DNA from: Alteromonas naphthalenivorans
GTDB lineage: Bacteria > Pseudomonadota > Gammaproteobacteria > Enterobacterales > Alteromonadaceae
DNA length: 64,000 nt
Direction: 5' to 3'
NCBI RefSeq assembly: GCF_000213655.1
Contig: NC_015554.1
Location: 3,410,001 to 3,474,000, forward strand
In this document: in pieces, positions 1-9,086 of the stretch
Layout of the letters: each line of letters opens with the position of its first letter
Position numbering within the stretch: the first letter of the stretch is position 1
Program-made: the position numbers and the translations under genes
The notes under the pieces: model-generated
What the model was told of the DNA's origin: nothing
Database searches by the model: none
The model's input: the letters and a program-made list of their open reading frames with translations, nothing else

Positions 1-85
1 TTTCCCTTAACGGGCTACTCTGTCTATGCTTTTTGTGTCTATAATGTGGCAAAATTAAAACACTTGTTTGAAAAGGGAGTCTTCT

Positions 86-1846
86 ATGCCTCTGTACCAC
101 GCCCCTACTACCGATTTTCAGTTCCTACTTAAGGACTGGTTGGGCCTAGATGCCCACTATGAAAAATTGGGTATCAGCGATTTTGATAGCGAACTGGCCA
201 ACGAAATCATTGCACAAGGCGCTAAATTCGCCATTGATGTTGTTGCACCATTAAACCGTGAAGGTGATGAAGAAGGCTGTAAGCTGGAAGACGGAAAAAT
301 CACCACACCGAAAGGCTTTGCCGACGCATATCAAGAGTATGTAGCAAATGGCTGGAACGCCATGTTAGGTACGGCTGAATATGATGGACAGGAACTTCCC
401 TACACCATGGCGGTGCCTGTGCATGAAATGCTAAATGCTGCAAATCTAAGCTGGCGTTTAACAACTATGCTAACAGAAAGCGCCACTTTGGCGGTGACTA
501 AACATGCTAGCAAGGAATTGAAAGACAAGTATCTCGCTAAACTCATCAGCGGTGAGTGGACAGGTACGATGAACTTAACCGAACCGCATGCTGGCACCGA
601 CCTTAGCTTACTTAGCACTAAGGCAGAACCGCAAGGTGACGGAAGCTATAAAGTTACCGGTAATAAAATCTTCATTACTGCAGGCGATCAAGACTGGAGC
701 AGCAATGTTATTCACTTGGTACTCGCTCGCTTACCCGATGCGCCTAAGGGCGTAAAAGGCATTAGCTTGTTTTTAGTACCCAAGCTAATGCTTGATGAAA
801 ATAACGAGCCAGGTGAACCAAACTCCTTGTCTGTGGGCAGTATTGAACACAAGATGGGTATTAAAGCGAGTCCGACTTGCGTGATGAACTTCGACGACGC
901 CACAGGCTGGCTAGTGGGTGAAGAAAATCAAGGCTTAGCCTGTATGTTCACTATGATGAACGACGCACGCTTCCAAGTTGGCTTGCAAGGATTAGGCGCT
1001 GCAGAAGCCTCTTACCAAGGTGCGTTAACGTATGCCCGCGAGCGCGTTCAATCTCGTGCGCCACAAGGCATTCAAAACCCTGATGGCAAAGCCGATCCTA
1101 TTGTATTTCAGCCTGATGTAGCCCGTATGCTACTTACGCAAAAATCACAAATTGAAGGTAGCCGCGCACTGTCTTTGCTATACGCAAAGTACATGGATAT
1201 AGAAAAATTAGGCACTGACGAAGAAAAAGAAAATGCTGATAAAGTCTTGCAGTTTCTTACGCCAATTTGCAAAGCCTACATGACAGATATGGGCCTTGAA
1301 ACTACCAGCATTGGGGTGCAAGTTTTTGGTGGTCATGGATTTATTCGTGAGTGGGGCATGGAGCAATTGATGCGTGATGTACGTATCGCTATGCTGTATG
1401 AAGGCACCAATGGTATTCAGGCATTAGATTTAATTGGCCGTAAATTAACCCGTGATGGCGGACAAATGATGGAAGCCACGTACCAAGCTTTTGCACAGTT
1501 AGTGGCTGATATTAGCGATGCTGAAAACAAAGGACTGGCACAAGGCTTACTTGACGATTGGCGTGCATCATCGGCTGACTGCCTAGGTATGGATGGCACC
1601 ACTGCGGCAGCGGCGGCAGCCGATTACTTAGCCTATTCTGCCTACTCGCTAATTGGTGTGCTGTGGTACAGCATGGCAGATAAAGCAGCGAGCACAGATA
1701 ACGCTGTGCTAGCTTCTTCTAAGCAGAAAACCCGTGATTTCTACATGCAACGTATATTGCCTCGTCGCAATGCGCACAAACAAGCGTACTCAGCAGGGTA
1801 TGAAAGCACACTCGCGGTATCTGGCAGTGAGTTCGATTATATTTAA
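86..1846 (+). CDS. Acyl-CoA dehydrogenase, long form with extra C-terminal domain
   Basis: FAD-dependent acyl-CoA dehydrogenase of about 586 residues, for the first oxidation step of fatty acid or related acyl-CoA breakdown in the cytosol. The sequence shows the flavin-binding TEPHAGTDLSLL segment near residue 167 and the YEGTNGIQALDL motif, whose Glu (about residue 439) is the expected catalytic base. About 130 extra residues after the core match the long acyl-CoA dehydrogenase subfamily with its own C-terminal domain. I chose ATG 86 over the in-frame TTG at 68 because AGGGAG lies 7 bases before ATG 86. It stands alone and a strong terminator follows. Substrate chain length cannot be read from the sequence. 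Confidence 0.9.
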   Translation: MPLYHAPTTDFQFLLKDWLGLDAHYEKLGISDFDSELANEIIAQGAKFAIDVVAPLNREGDEEGCKLEDGKITTPKGFADAYQEYVANGWNAMLGTAEYDGQELPYTMAVPVHEMLNAANLSWRLTTMLTESATLAVTKHASKELKDKYLAKLISGEWTGTMNLTEPHAGTDLSLLSTKAEPQGDGSYKVTGNKIFITAGDQDWSSNVIHLVLARLPDAPKGVKGISLFLVPKLMLDENNEPGEPNSLSVGSIEHKMGIKASPTCVMNFDDATGWLVGEENQGLACMFTMMNDARFQVGLQGLGAAEASYQGALTYARERVQSRAPQGIQNPDGKADPIVFQPDVARMLLTQKSQIEGSRALSLLYAKYMDIEKLGTDEEKENADKVLQFLTPICKAYMTDMGLETTSIGVQVFGGHGFIREWGMEQLMRDVRIAMLYEGTNGIQALDLIGRKLTRDGGQMMEATYQAFAQLVADISDAENKGLAQGLLDDWRASSADCLGMDGTTAAAAAADYLAYSAYSLIGVLWYSMADKAASTDNAVLASSKQKTRDFYMQRILPRRNAHKQAYSAGYESTLAVSGSEFDYI

Positions 1847-1861
1847 TGTTCATTGTTAACT

Positions 1862-1890
1862 AAAAAAACCGCCTATCAAGGCGGTTTTTT
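1862..1890 (+). terminator. Intrinsic terminator after the acyl-CoA dehydrogenase gene
   Basis: The stem ACCGCC/GGCGGT with a six-base loop is preceded by a run of A and followed by six T. It can therefore work in both directions, and it sits 17 bases after the stop codon at 1846. Confidence 0.9.
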
Positions 1891-1985
1891 ATTATCTTTA
1901 ATATAGTAAAACAGCTGAAACAAAACCGTTAATGAGCAGTCTTACTACCGCTCATTGGCGCGAGTATGGACGGTTGTTCGTTGTG

Positions 1986-2531
1986 TTAATGGTTACTCAC
2001 TACACTTTTTGCAACTGTATCGTTGAACGTATCGTTGAACCAATCTTCAATCATGTTCTTTTCGTAAACTAGATTATCATTAGATAGTCTACGATTAACG
2101 GTATTCATGAACATCATATCTTTTATTTTAACGTCTTCACTTTTAAGCACCGTGTTGTCACTATCTGAAAGTACATATGAGAATGACATTCTAGGTATGT
2201 CTATTTCCTTAATGATCCTAACATCGGCAGCGGACTGCCCCATTCCAACAAAAGAGGCTGGCCAAACCTGACCCGCCAAATCTAAGTCTGTTACGGTAAT
2301 TGACAGCTTTTGATCTTCGGGAAGTTTTTCAGCGAGTTCAGTGAAAAACTCATCAAGCTCTTTAAAAGTGCGTTCTCTAAAGCGAGTTCGAGATTCGTTC
2401 GATGGTTTAACATCTCGGTAAGACTTTGGCTCTTCCCAGGTTACTTCAACCTGCGCTGCTTGCAAGACACCAGACACTCCCACGCTGGCGAGCAAAAGCG
2501 TACATAAACCGGTTAACTTAGCTATTTTCAT
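1986..2531 (-). CDS. Secreted DUF3016 family protein
   Basis: Protein of 181 residues with a Sec signal peptide (hydrophobic core at about residues 8-22, likely cleavage after LQA at about residue 25). The mature part has the DUF3016 pattern: VEVTWEEPKSYRDV at the start, then a helical stretch and VTDLDLAGQVWP. A purine-rich GGTAGGGGG lies just before ATG 2531. The function of DUF3016 is unknown and a periplasmic location is inferred from the signal peptide. The C-terminus has a small internal duplication (FNDTFNDTV), encoded by a repeated atcgttgaac. The gene points toward the bidirectional terminator at 1862-1890. Confidence 0.8.
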   Translation of the reverse strand: MKIAKLTGLCTLLLASVGVSGVLQAAQVEVTWEEPKSYRDVKPSNESRTRFRERTFKELDEFFTELAEKLPEDQKLSITVTDLDLAGQVWPASFVGMGQSAADVRIIKEIDIPRMSFSYVLSDSDNTVLKSEDVKIKDMMFMNTVNRRLSNDNLVYEKNMIEDWFNDTFNDTVAKSVVSNH

Positions 2532-2807
2532 GTGACCCCCTACCTCGTTTATAAAAACCCGGTATTAGTCAGCTACAAGACTGAGTAAACGGGTAACGGC
2601 GCTTAATGAAGCATGGCTTCAACTTATAGCAGCATTACTACTTTTATCACAACTATATGCTCAATAGTAGCACAGGAAGCTGAACGTAAAGTGAATGGCT
2701 TACTCTGAATACTCGGTAAAAGTGAGGAAGGATTAAAAGGCACAACAAAAAGAAGCAAGAAAAAAGAAACAACGCCTTAGCGCTATTTATTTATCGGATT
2801 CCAGTAA

Positions 2808-3173
2808 CTATCTATCGGGCTCCAGTAGTTTTGATTGCTCTATCAGTGTGCACAACTGCTGACGCTTACCGAGGCTAAAATTCGGGTTTATATCGGTGGT
2901 TTCGCAGTAAGCGATATGAAAGCGCATTACCGTTGAACGACTTGCCAGAATTCTTCGAAGGTAGTTTGCTTCGAATTCTTTTAATGGCGCAAGCTGCGCT
3001 GCCGCCTGATTTCTTAGCGCATCTAGCTCTCTTTGTTCAGGTAGCTCAGAAATGGAAACAAACCAACCTGAGACCGTACTTTGTATATCTGAAAAAAAGT
3101 ATTGAACAAAAGGCGATCGTAGCACAATCACCAATAATACAATTTCGGCACAGATGACAAAGAAACGAAGCAT
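2808..3173 (-). CDS. Small membrane-anchored protein, unassigned
   Basis: A 121-residue protein that I do not recognise. Residues 4-20 are a hydrophobic segment (FFVICAEIVLLVIVLR) that looks like an uncleaved N-terminal anchor. The remainder is hydrophilic, probably helical and periplasmic, with Cys at about residues 89 and 107. The start ATG 3173 has no strong ribosome binding site. Near the stop codon the DNA repeats imperfectly (atcggattccagta at 2795 and atcgggctccagta at 2815), a short local duplication. The gene lies between intergenic stretches and has no operon partner. Confidence 0.55.
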   Translation of the reverse strand: MLRFFVICAEIVLLVIVLRSPFVQYFFSDIQSTVSGWFVSISELPEQRELDALRNQAAAQLAPLKEFEANYLRRILASRSTVMRFHIAYCETTDINPNFSLGKRQQLCTLIEQSKLLEPDR

Positions 3174-3412
3174 TTAAAATTATTCCACTACTATACTTAA
3201 TTCAAACAACGCAGCTATCGTTAGTTATTTTCAACAAACATTTTCGTTAAAAAATCAAAAGGATAATTACTTGTGTAATTTTTATTCGGTATTAAAAGCT
3301 ATTATCGCCATAGTAGTCAACTAGCATTAAGTAAAGATAGATTGATAAAATATAATTTCTGAACTTTCAGTATTGACTGAAAGATAAATAAAGATGATCA
3401 TTAGCCCTATCA

Positions 3413-3453
3413 TTGATCTATGTTAAACACGCTTAAATTTCAGCTGTTATAAT
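3413..3453 (+). promoter_or_regulatory. Candidate ccoG promoter with FNR-like site
   Basis: The 3174-3493 gap holds a TATAAT -10 box at 3448-3453. An imperfect FNR-type dyad TTGATctatGTTAA lies at 3413-3426: the left arm is perfect and the right arm matches 3 of 5. If transcription starts near 3460 the dyad is centred near -40, the usual place for FNR activation. ccoG belongs to cbb3 oxidase maturation, which FNR often controls. The match is partial, so this is a candidate only. I saw nothing else in this gap. Confidence 0.4.
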
Positions 3454-3493
3454 GCGCCGCGCAATACAAGAAGTTGGCTAAGGTTTTGAAAAA

Positions 3494-4927
3494 ATGAACG
3501 AACAAATTCCGGTTAAAAACGTTACTCCCGTAAAGGTGCACAAGCCCGCATCAACTACTGAAGGGAAGCGATACGACTCGCGTAGTCGAATTTACGTTCG
3601 TGCGGTTAAAGGCCCTCTTGAAACATTTAGACGTTTTTTCGGTTTGTTTTTTCTGGCCATCTTCGCCGCCATTCCTTGGATAAGATTTAATGGCCAGCAG
3701 GCGGTACTACTCGATATTGTAGAACAGCGCTTTTCTATCTTTGGGTTAACGTTATGGCCGCAAGATTTAACCTTGCTTGCTTATATTTTTATCGTGGGTG
3801 CATTCGCGTTATTTTTTGTGACTACTTTTGCTGGCAGGGTCTGGTGCGGCTTTATGTGCCCTCAAACCACTTGGGTATATATCTATACTTGGTTTGAAGA
3901 GAAGATAGAAGGCCCTAGAAATAAACGCATAAAACTAGATTCACGAAAAATGGACGCGGATAAGTTTATTCGCAAAACCCTCAAACATACGGCTTGGGTG
4001 GCAGTTGCCCTCCTTACCGCACTTACCTTTGTAGGGTATTTTACCCCCATCGGCGCCCTTTTTATTGATTTCTTTACCTTCAACACGGGTTTCTGGGCCG
4101 CGTTTTCAGTGGTCTTTTTCGCAGTGTGTACTTACGCTAACGCGGGTTACATGCGTGAAATCATGTGTACCCATATTTGTCCTTATGCACGTTTCCAATC
4201 GGCCATGTTCGACAAAGACACGTTTACCGTCTCTTACGATGCGAAACGAGGCGAACAGCGAGGCCCCCGCCCTCGTAAACTAAGTCATGAACAGGTGCAC
4301 GAAAAAGGCCTGGGCGACTGTATTGACTGTAACCTATGTGTGCAGGTTTGCCCCACCGGTATCGATATTCGAAACGGTTTACAATATGAATGCATTAACT
4401 GCGGCGCGTGCGTAGATGCGTGTAACGGTGTAATGGATAAAATGGATTACCCCAAAGGGCTAATAAGCTTTACGTCGGAAGAAGAGCTGGCGGGGGGCAA
4501 AACACACATCGTGCGGCCTAAGCTTATTGGCTACCTAATCGTACTCATTGTCATGACAGGGTTATTGGTTGCTGACATTGTAACCCGCGTGCCTCTTGAA
4601 ATTGATATTATTCGCGACCGTAATTCGTTATATCGTGAAACCAATGAAGGGTTAATTGAGAACGTTTATACCGTTAAAGTACTCAACAAATCTCAACAAA
4701 CTCAGACCTATACTATTTCGGTTCAAGGGCTGCCTGAATACACCTTTATTGGAAATAGAGAAGTGACGGTACAAGGTGGTGAGGTTTATAGCACACCGAT
4801 TTCGGTTGCAACCGACCCGTATAATCTGGAAGATGTGGTAACAGACATTCAATTCACCGTGACCACTACCACCGATTCAGGTGAAAACGTTACGGTTAAT
4901 GAGCCAACCAAATTCCTTTATCGATGA
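3494..4927 (+). CDS. ccoG: Cytochrome cbb3 oxidase maturation protein CcoG (RdxA/FixG)
   Basis: A 477-residue membrane iron-sulfur protein of the CcoG family, which supports copper delivery and assembly of cbb3-type cytochrome c oxidase in the inner membrane. Several membrane segments lie in the first 240 residues and one more at about 340. The RVWCGFMCPQTTW and CTHICPYARFQ Cys motifs follow the NapH/NosR-like pattern. Two ferredoxin-type 4Fe-4S motifs are at about residue 275 (CIDCNLCVQVCP) and 299 (CINCGACVDACN). An immunoglobulin-like C-terminal domain completes the usual family layout. The stop overlaps the srkA start (ATGA). No ccoNOPQ genes lie in the window. Confidence 0.93.
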   Translation: MNEQIPVKNVTPVKVHKPASTTEGKRYDSRSRIYVRAVKGPLETFRRFFGLFFLAIFAAIPWIRFNGQQAVLLDIVEQRFSIFGLTLWPQDLTLLAYIFIVGAFALFFVTTFAGRVWCGFMCPQTTWVYIYTWFEEKIEGPRNKRIKLDSRKMDADKFIRKTLKHTAWVAVALLTALTFVGYFTPIGALFIDFFTFNTGFWAAFSVVFFAVCTYANAGYMREIMCTHICPYARFQSAMFDKDTFTVSYDAKRGEQRGPRPRKLSHEQVHEKGLGDCIDCNLCVQVCPTGIDIRNGLQYECINCGACVDACNGVMDKMDYPKGLISFTSEEELAGGKTHIVRPKLIGYLIVLIVMTGLLVADIVTRVPLEIDIIRDRNSLYRETNEGLIENVYTVKVLNKSQQTQTYTISVQGLPEYTFIGNREVTVQGGEVYSTPISVATDPYNLEDVVTDIQFTVTTTTDSGENVTVNEPTKFLYR

Positions 4928-5895
4928 AAGACTTTTCGTTTTCTGGATTAGATCCAGACACTATATTAGATGCCCTGGAGACTCAGGGCATTTTTCTTCA
5001 AAGCGGCTTACTTGCTCTCAATAGTTACGAGAACCGGGTTTACCAATTTCAAGCCGATGACAACAAACGTTATGTGGTTAAGTTTTATCGCCCTGCCCGT
5101 TGGACAGACGCGCAAATTTTGGAAGAACACAGTTTTGCCCAAGAGCTTGCTGATAGCGAAATTCCGATTGTGGCGCCACTAGCGCTAAACGAAAAAACCC
5201 TTCATCACCATGGTGATTACCGTTTTACCGTTTTCTCTTCGGTAGGTGGCCGCCAGTTTGAGAACGATAATTTAGATCAACTTGAGTGGATGGGGCGCTT
5301 TATTGGCCGTATTCACCGCGTGTCTCAAGCGAAAACCTTTAAGCAACGTCCAGATATCGACACGCAAAGTTATTTGGATGAACCTCGCCAGATTTTAGAA
5401 AATAGCACCTTGTTGCCCAGTCATCTTAAAACGGCCTTTTTTGCTATTTTGAACCCCGTTATAACCGCGGCCTCTTCGGCTTACAAAGCCACCGACGTTA
5501 TTCGGCTGCACGGCGATTGCCACCCGGGTAACATTCTGTGGCGCGATGGCCCCACCTTTGTTGATTTAGATGATTGTCGAATGGGCCCTGCCATTCAGGA
5601 TTTATGGATGATGCTGAGCGGCGACAGACAGCAACAACTATTGCAACTCGATACGTTGATTGAAGCCTATGAAGAATTTCAGCCGTTTAATACCAATCAG
5701 CTTGCGCTAATTGAACCCCTTCGCGCCATGCGTATGGTGCACTATATGGCATGGCTGTCTCGACGCTGGGAAGATCCAGCTTTCCCTCGTGCCTTTCCAT
5801 GGTTTGCCGATGATAAATACTGGGAAGGTCAAATTCTTGCGTTAAAAGAACAACTTTCCGCCATGCAGGAAGCGCCTCTCAAACTCGGATATTAG
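4924..5895 (+). CDS. srkA: Stress response kinase A (YihE/RdoA family)
   Basis: A 323-residue cytosolic Ser/Thr kinase of the aminoglycoside-phosphotransferase-like fold, the SrkA/YihE family linked to Cpx and oxidative stress survival in E. coli. Visible motifs are the Lys of YVVKFYRP (about residue 58), the catalytic loop HGDCHPGNILW (about residue 195) and the metal-binding VDLDDC (about residue 214). Length matches the family. Its start overlaps the ccoG stop by 4 bases, which indicates translational coupling. In E. coli srkA sits next to dsbA. Here a DsbA-like gene lies 2.4 kb downstream but in a separate unit. Confidence 0.88.
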   Translation: MKDFSFSGLDPDTILDALETQGIFLQSGLLALNSYENRVYQFQADDNKRYVVKFYRPARWTDAQILEEHSFAQELADSEIPIVAPLALNEKTLHHHGDYRFTVFSSVGGRQFENDNLDQLEWMGRFIGRIHRVSQAKTFKQRPDIDTQSYLDEPRQILENSTLLPSHLKTAFFAILNPVITAASSAYKATDVIRLHGDCHPGNILWRDGPTFVDLDDCRMGPAIQDLWMMLSGDRQQQLLQLDTLIEAYEEFQPFNTNQLALIEPLRAMRMVHYMAWLSRRWEDPAFPRAFPWFADDKYWEGQILALKEQLSAMQEAPLKLGY

Positions 5896-5954
5896 CGCGC
5901 AAAACCTGAACACACTCGCTATTTATTAGGCACTTAAGCTATACTCCGTCGCGC

Positions 5955-6140
5955 TTAGGTGCCCATCTATGGGTTAAACGGGAAATCAGTGAAATCTGAT
6001 GCTGCCCCCGCAACGGTAAACTCAGTGTGACCACACACATTCTCCTTTATACGCCACTGTGTCATCGCTATTGATGTCGCGACATGGGAAGGCAGAGAAA
6101 CCATACACAGTATTGGTGAGTGAGCCCGGATACCGGCCTA
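5955..6140 (+). ncRNA. Cobalamin (AdoCbl) riboswitch
   Basis: The stretch upstream of btuB has the conserved cobalamin riboswitch elements in order. These are AGGTGCCC near 5957, GGGTTAAACGGGAA near 5971, the B12 box GCTGCCCCCGCAACGGTAA at 6001-6019, and the closing GTGAGCCCGGATACCGGCC at about 6119-6137. In proteobacteria this class usually shuts off translation or transcription of B12 uptake genes when cobalamin is plentiful. The riboswitch fills most of the 312-base gap before btuB. Confidence 0.95.
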
Positions 6141-6207
6141 GCTTCACGGCAGTTATTCTGCTTACATTCACCCTTGTACTCGGGCGGAGTACATAGCGAG
6201 AAATACA

Positions 6208-8136
6208 ATGAAATTTCAAACACACTTTACCTGCACTGCAGTATACGCTGCTGTGGCGACAATGCTGTCTGCACCTGTTTTAGCACAAACTCCTGATACC
6301 ATAGAAACACTCACTGTTACCGGCACCCGTTTACCGGTACAAATAGCTAAGCTACCCGCATCGGTAAGCGTGCTTACCGAGCAAGATATTCAAGCCTCAG
6401 GCGCTGTGCAACTTACCGATTTAATTCGTGGTTTGCCTGGCGTAAGCCTTTCCCAATCAGGTAGCCCAGGCGGCCTTACGGAACTTCGTGTTCGAGGCAG
6501 CGAAAGTAATCACTTGCTTGTGCTTATTGATGGTGTGGTGTCTAACGACATTGGCCAAGGAAGCTTGATAGACTTGGCCCATTTGACCTCAGCGAATGTG
6601 GTACGTATAGAACTGCTACGAGGCCCGCAAAGTGCCTTATGGGGCAGTGGCGCAATTGGTGGCGTATTGAGCATCACCACTAAAGCCGGTGAAGGAACCA
6701 GTGCAAAACCTAGCGTTAATTTAACTGCTGGAATCGGCACACAAGGTACTTACCAAGGCAGCATTAATGCCGCCACGCAAAATGGCGATGTGGCAGTGCG
6801 CACCTACGCTAATTACCTAAAAACAGAGGGCGATAACATTTCGCGCATCGGTAATGAAGATGACGGTTATGACAATATGACCGCAGGCATCAATATTGAT
6901 TATGCATTGGCAGATGCACACACATTAAGCGCGAAATTCCGCAGTACCCAATACGAAAATGATTACGATGGAACTGATTATGTAACGACTGGCCTGCCTG
7001 CTGATGCCGACAATGTGACTGATGGTAGCCAACTAAACACTAAACTAGCATGGCGCTACGCACGAGATGCATCGGCTTATGCATCTACGGTATCTTTCGA
7101 TTACCGAAAAGATGATAATGACAATACCACTTCGGGTGCCGATGCGGGTGGCACGACTGGCGAGCGCTTAGCACTTAACTGGACAAGCTTTTATCGCTTC
7201 GACAATTGGCAAGTGGCAGGTGGTGCTGAATACTTACAACGTTTGTTTGAACAACGTGGCCCTGTGGTGTTTGGCGATCCTAATCAAAAACAACACGACA
7301 ATACCACCAGCCTATTTGGTGAAGCTACAGGTGACCTTGTTGAGAATGTTTTCGCGACCTTCAGCGCACGATTCGATAACAACAGTGAATTTGATGACGC
7401 CGTGAGTTATCGCGCTGGCCTTACATGGCAAGTATCAAAAAACTATGCGCTATTTTCTAGCTACGGCAAGGCCATTAAAACCCCAACCTTTACTGAGCGA
7501 TTTGGCTATTTCCCAGATAGCTTTATTGGCAACCCAGACTTAACGCCTGAAGAGAGTGAAGAATGGGAAGTTGGCGTAAAAGCAAATTGGAATTCGGTTT
7601 CAGCACAAGTAAGCGGTTATAGTGCCCAACTTGAAGATGAGATTAATGGCTTCGTTTTTGACACCACTCAAGGTGTGTATACCGCTGCGAATACAGACGG
7701 TGAAAGTAGCCGTGACGGCGTAGACGTTGAAGTAACGTGGCTTCACGATTTAGCGAAGGTATCAGCGTCGTATAGCTATTTAGACGCCGAGCAAAACGAT
7801 GATGGTATTGCTAACACCGAACTTCGACGTGCACGACACCAAGGCGCATTATCGGTATTGTCTGATTTAGGTACCGAGAAATTTAGTCTTTATGCAAAAC
7901 TGGCCTATACCGGCACCCATTACGATACTTATTTCCCACCCTACCCAGCTAATGCAGAAACGTTGGGGCTGTCAGCTTACACACTAGCGTCAGTTAACCT
8001 TGGTTATAATATTTCTGAAAAGTGGGCGTTATCATTAAAAGTAAATAACCTTTTTGATACCGACTACGAGGATATCGTGGGCTATGCAGGCCAAGAACGA
8101 CGTGCATTGCTATCTGTGAGCTACAGCCACCAATAA
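6208..8136 (+). CDS. btuB: TonB-dependent vitamin B12 receptor BtuB
   Basis: A 642-residue outer membrane receptor with a signal peptide cleaved after VLA (residue 26), a TonB box ETLTVTG (33-39), a plug domain (about 45-160, with LIDGVVSNDIGQG and LRGPQSALWGSGAIGGV) and a 22-strand barrel. The cobalamin riboswitch directly upstream makes B12 or a cobinamide the likely cargo. TonB-ExbBD and the BtuCDF transporter are not in the window. The last residues are SVSYSHQ, without the usual C-terminal aromatic residue that helps Bam recognition. A hairpin terminator follows at 8179-8205. Confidence 0.9.
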   Translation: MKFQTHFTCTAVYAAVATMLSAPVLAQTPDTIETLTVTGTRLPVQIAKLPASVSVLTEQDIQASGAVQLTDLIRGLPGVSLSQSGSPGGLTELRVRGSESNHLLVLIDGVVSNDIGQGSLIDLAHLTSANVVRIELLRGPQSALWGSGAIGGVLSITTKAGEGTSAKPSVNLTAGIGTQGTYQGSINAATQNGDVAVRTYANYLKTEGDNISRIGNEDDGYDNMTAGINIDYALADAHTLSAKFRSTQYENDYDGTDYVTTGLPADADNVTDGSQLNTKLAWRYARDASAYASTVSFDYRKDDNDNTTSGADAGGTTGERLALNWTSFYRFDNWQVAGGAEYLQRLFEQRGPVVFGDPNQKQHDNTTSLFGEATGDLVENVFATFSARFDNNSEFDDAVSYRAGLTWQVSKNYALFSSYGKAIKTPTFTERFGYFPDSFIGNPDLTPEESEEWEVGVKANWNSVSAQVSGYSAQLEDEINGFVFDTTQGVYTAANTDGESSRDGVDVEVTWLHDLAKVSASYSYLDAEQNDDGIANTELRRARHQGALSVLSDLGTEKFSLYAKLAYTGTHYDTYFPPYPANAETLGLSAYTLASVNLGYNISEKWALSLKVNNLFDTDYEDIVGYAGQERRALLSVSYSHQ

Positions 8137-8178
8137 CACCTATCACGTCACTTTTTAGACGCAAATAGTGACATTTCA

Positions 8179-8205
8179 TTCGCTTCTTCTTTACGAAGAA
8201 GCGAA
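8179..8205 (+). terminator. Hairpin after btuB
   Basis: An 11-bp perfect stem (TTCGCTTCTTC / GAAGAAGCGAA) with a 5-base loop begins 42 bases after the btuB stop. Only a short T run (gctttccc) follows, so termination may be partial. Confidence 0.6.
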
Positions 8206-8333
8206 GCTTTCCCCTCATATATTATCCATTCGTTGGATTTTTCCGCTCGCTTGTCGCGTAAACTAGTGCCTAATAAAAGCCTGTGGTAACCTCAGCATTG
8301 ATAGATAGATTTGAAATCAAAGGATCCAATTAC

Positions 8334-8966
8334 ATGAAGAAGTTTGCAGTATTGTTTGTAATGGCAATGCTTTTGCCATTGACCGCATGCGCCCAAGAAG
8401 GCACAGCTAAGTGGAAAGAAGGTACCCATTACACGGTATTAGATGAAGAAGCGACTAAAAAACCAGTTATTACAGAATTCTTCTCTTTCTGGTGCCCACA
8501 TTGCTTCCAATTTGAGCCAATCGTAAAACAAATTAAAGAGAAAAAAGGCGAGAACACTAAGTTCGAAAAAGTGCATGTTAACTTTATGCGCTTTACAGGC
8601 CCTGATGTTCAAGATGCCGCGACCCATGCCATGTTAATTGCACGTGCAATGAAACAGGAAGATGCGATGAACACTGCTATCTTCAATTACATTCATAAGC
8701 AACGTGCGACTATTACCAACCTTAAAGATTTGCGAAACATCTTTGTGGTAAACGGTGTTGATGGCGCTGAGTTTGATAAGTTAGCCACCAGCTTTGGTGT
8801 AAACAACATGATTCGTAAGAACCAGCAACTTATCGACAAGAACCGAGACTACCTATCAGGCGTACCAAGCTTCGTTATAAATGGTAAATATCAGCCTACG
8901 TTTACTGCTGACATGACCTTTGATGATATTGCTGATTTGATTGTTTGGTTATCTGAGCAAAAGTAA
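8334..8966 (+). CDS. DsbA-family thiol:disulfide oxidoreductase
   Basis: A periplasmic disulfide oxidoreductase of 210 residues. It has a thioredoxin fold with a helical insert, active site CPHC at residues 54-57 and the cis-Pro loop SGVPSF near residue 177. The start at ATG 8334 is preferred over the in-frame start at 8283 because it opens a normal signal peptide (MKKFAVLFVMAMLLPL) and AAAGGA precedes it. The signal region ends LTACAQE. This can be read as a lipobox (LTAC, Cys19) or as a signal peptidase I site after ACA. If lipidated it would be an anchored DsbA variant. It is otherwise close to standard DsbA. Confidence 0.85.
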   Translation: MKKFAVLFVMAMLLPLTACAQEGTAKWKEGTHYTVLDEEATKKPVITEFFSFWCPHCFQFEPIVKQIKEKKGENTKFEKVHVNFMRFTGPDVQDAATHAMLIARAMKQEDAMNTAIFNYIHKQRATITNLKDLRNIFVVNGVDGAEFDKLATSFGVNNMIRKNQQLIDKNRDYLSGVPSFVINGKYQPTFTADMTFDDIADLIVWLSEQK

Positions 8967-9018
8967 TTGCTAATATTATTGAAGTAGGCTGCAACATGCC
9001 TATTTCAGTAAAGAGTTA

Positions 9019-9060
9019 AATGGGCCGTAGCGGTTAACGCTAAGGCCCATTTTCATTTTT
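9019..9060 (+). terminator. Terminator after the DsbA-like gene
   Basis: The hairpin pairs ATGGGCC with GGCCCAT, with an inner TAGCG/CGCTA arm, and is followed by tttcattttt. It ends just before the ribosome binding site of the HD hydrolase gene. Confidence 0.75.
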
Positions 9061-9086
9061 ATTGCGTGAAAAAGCAGGAGCTATTC

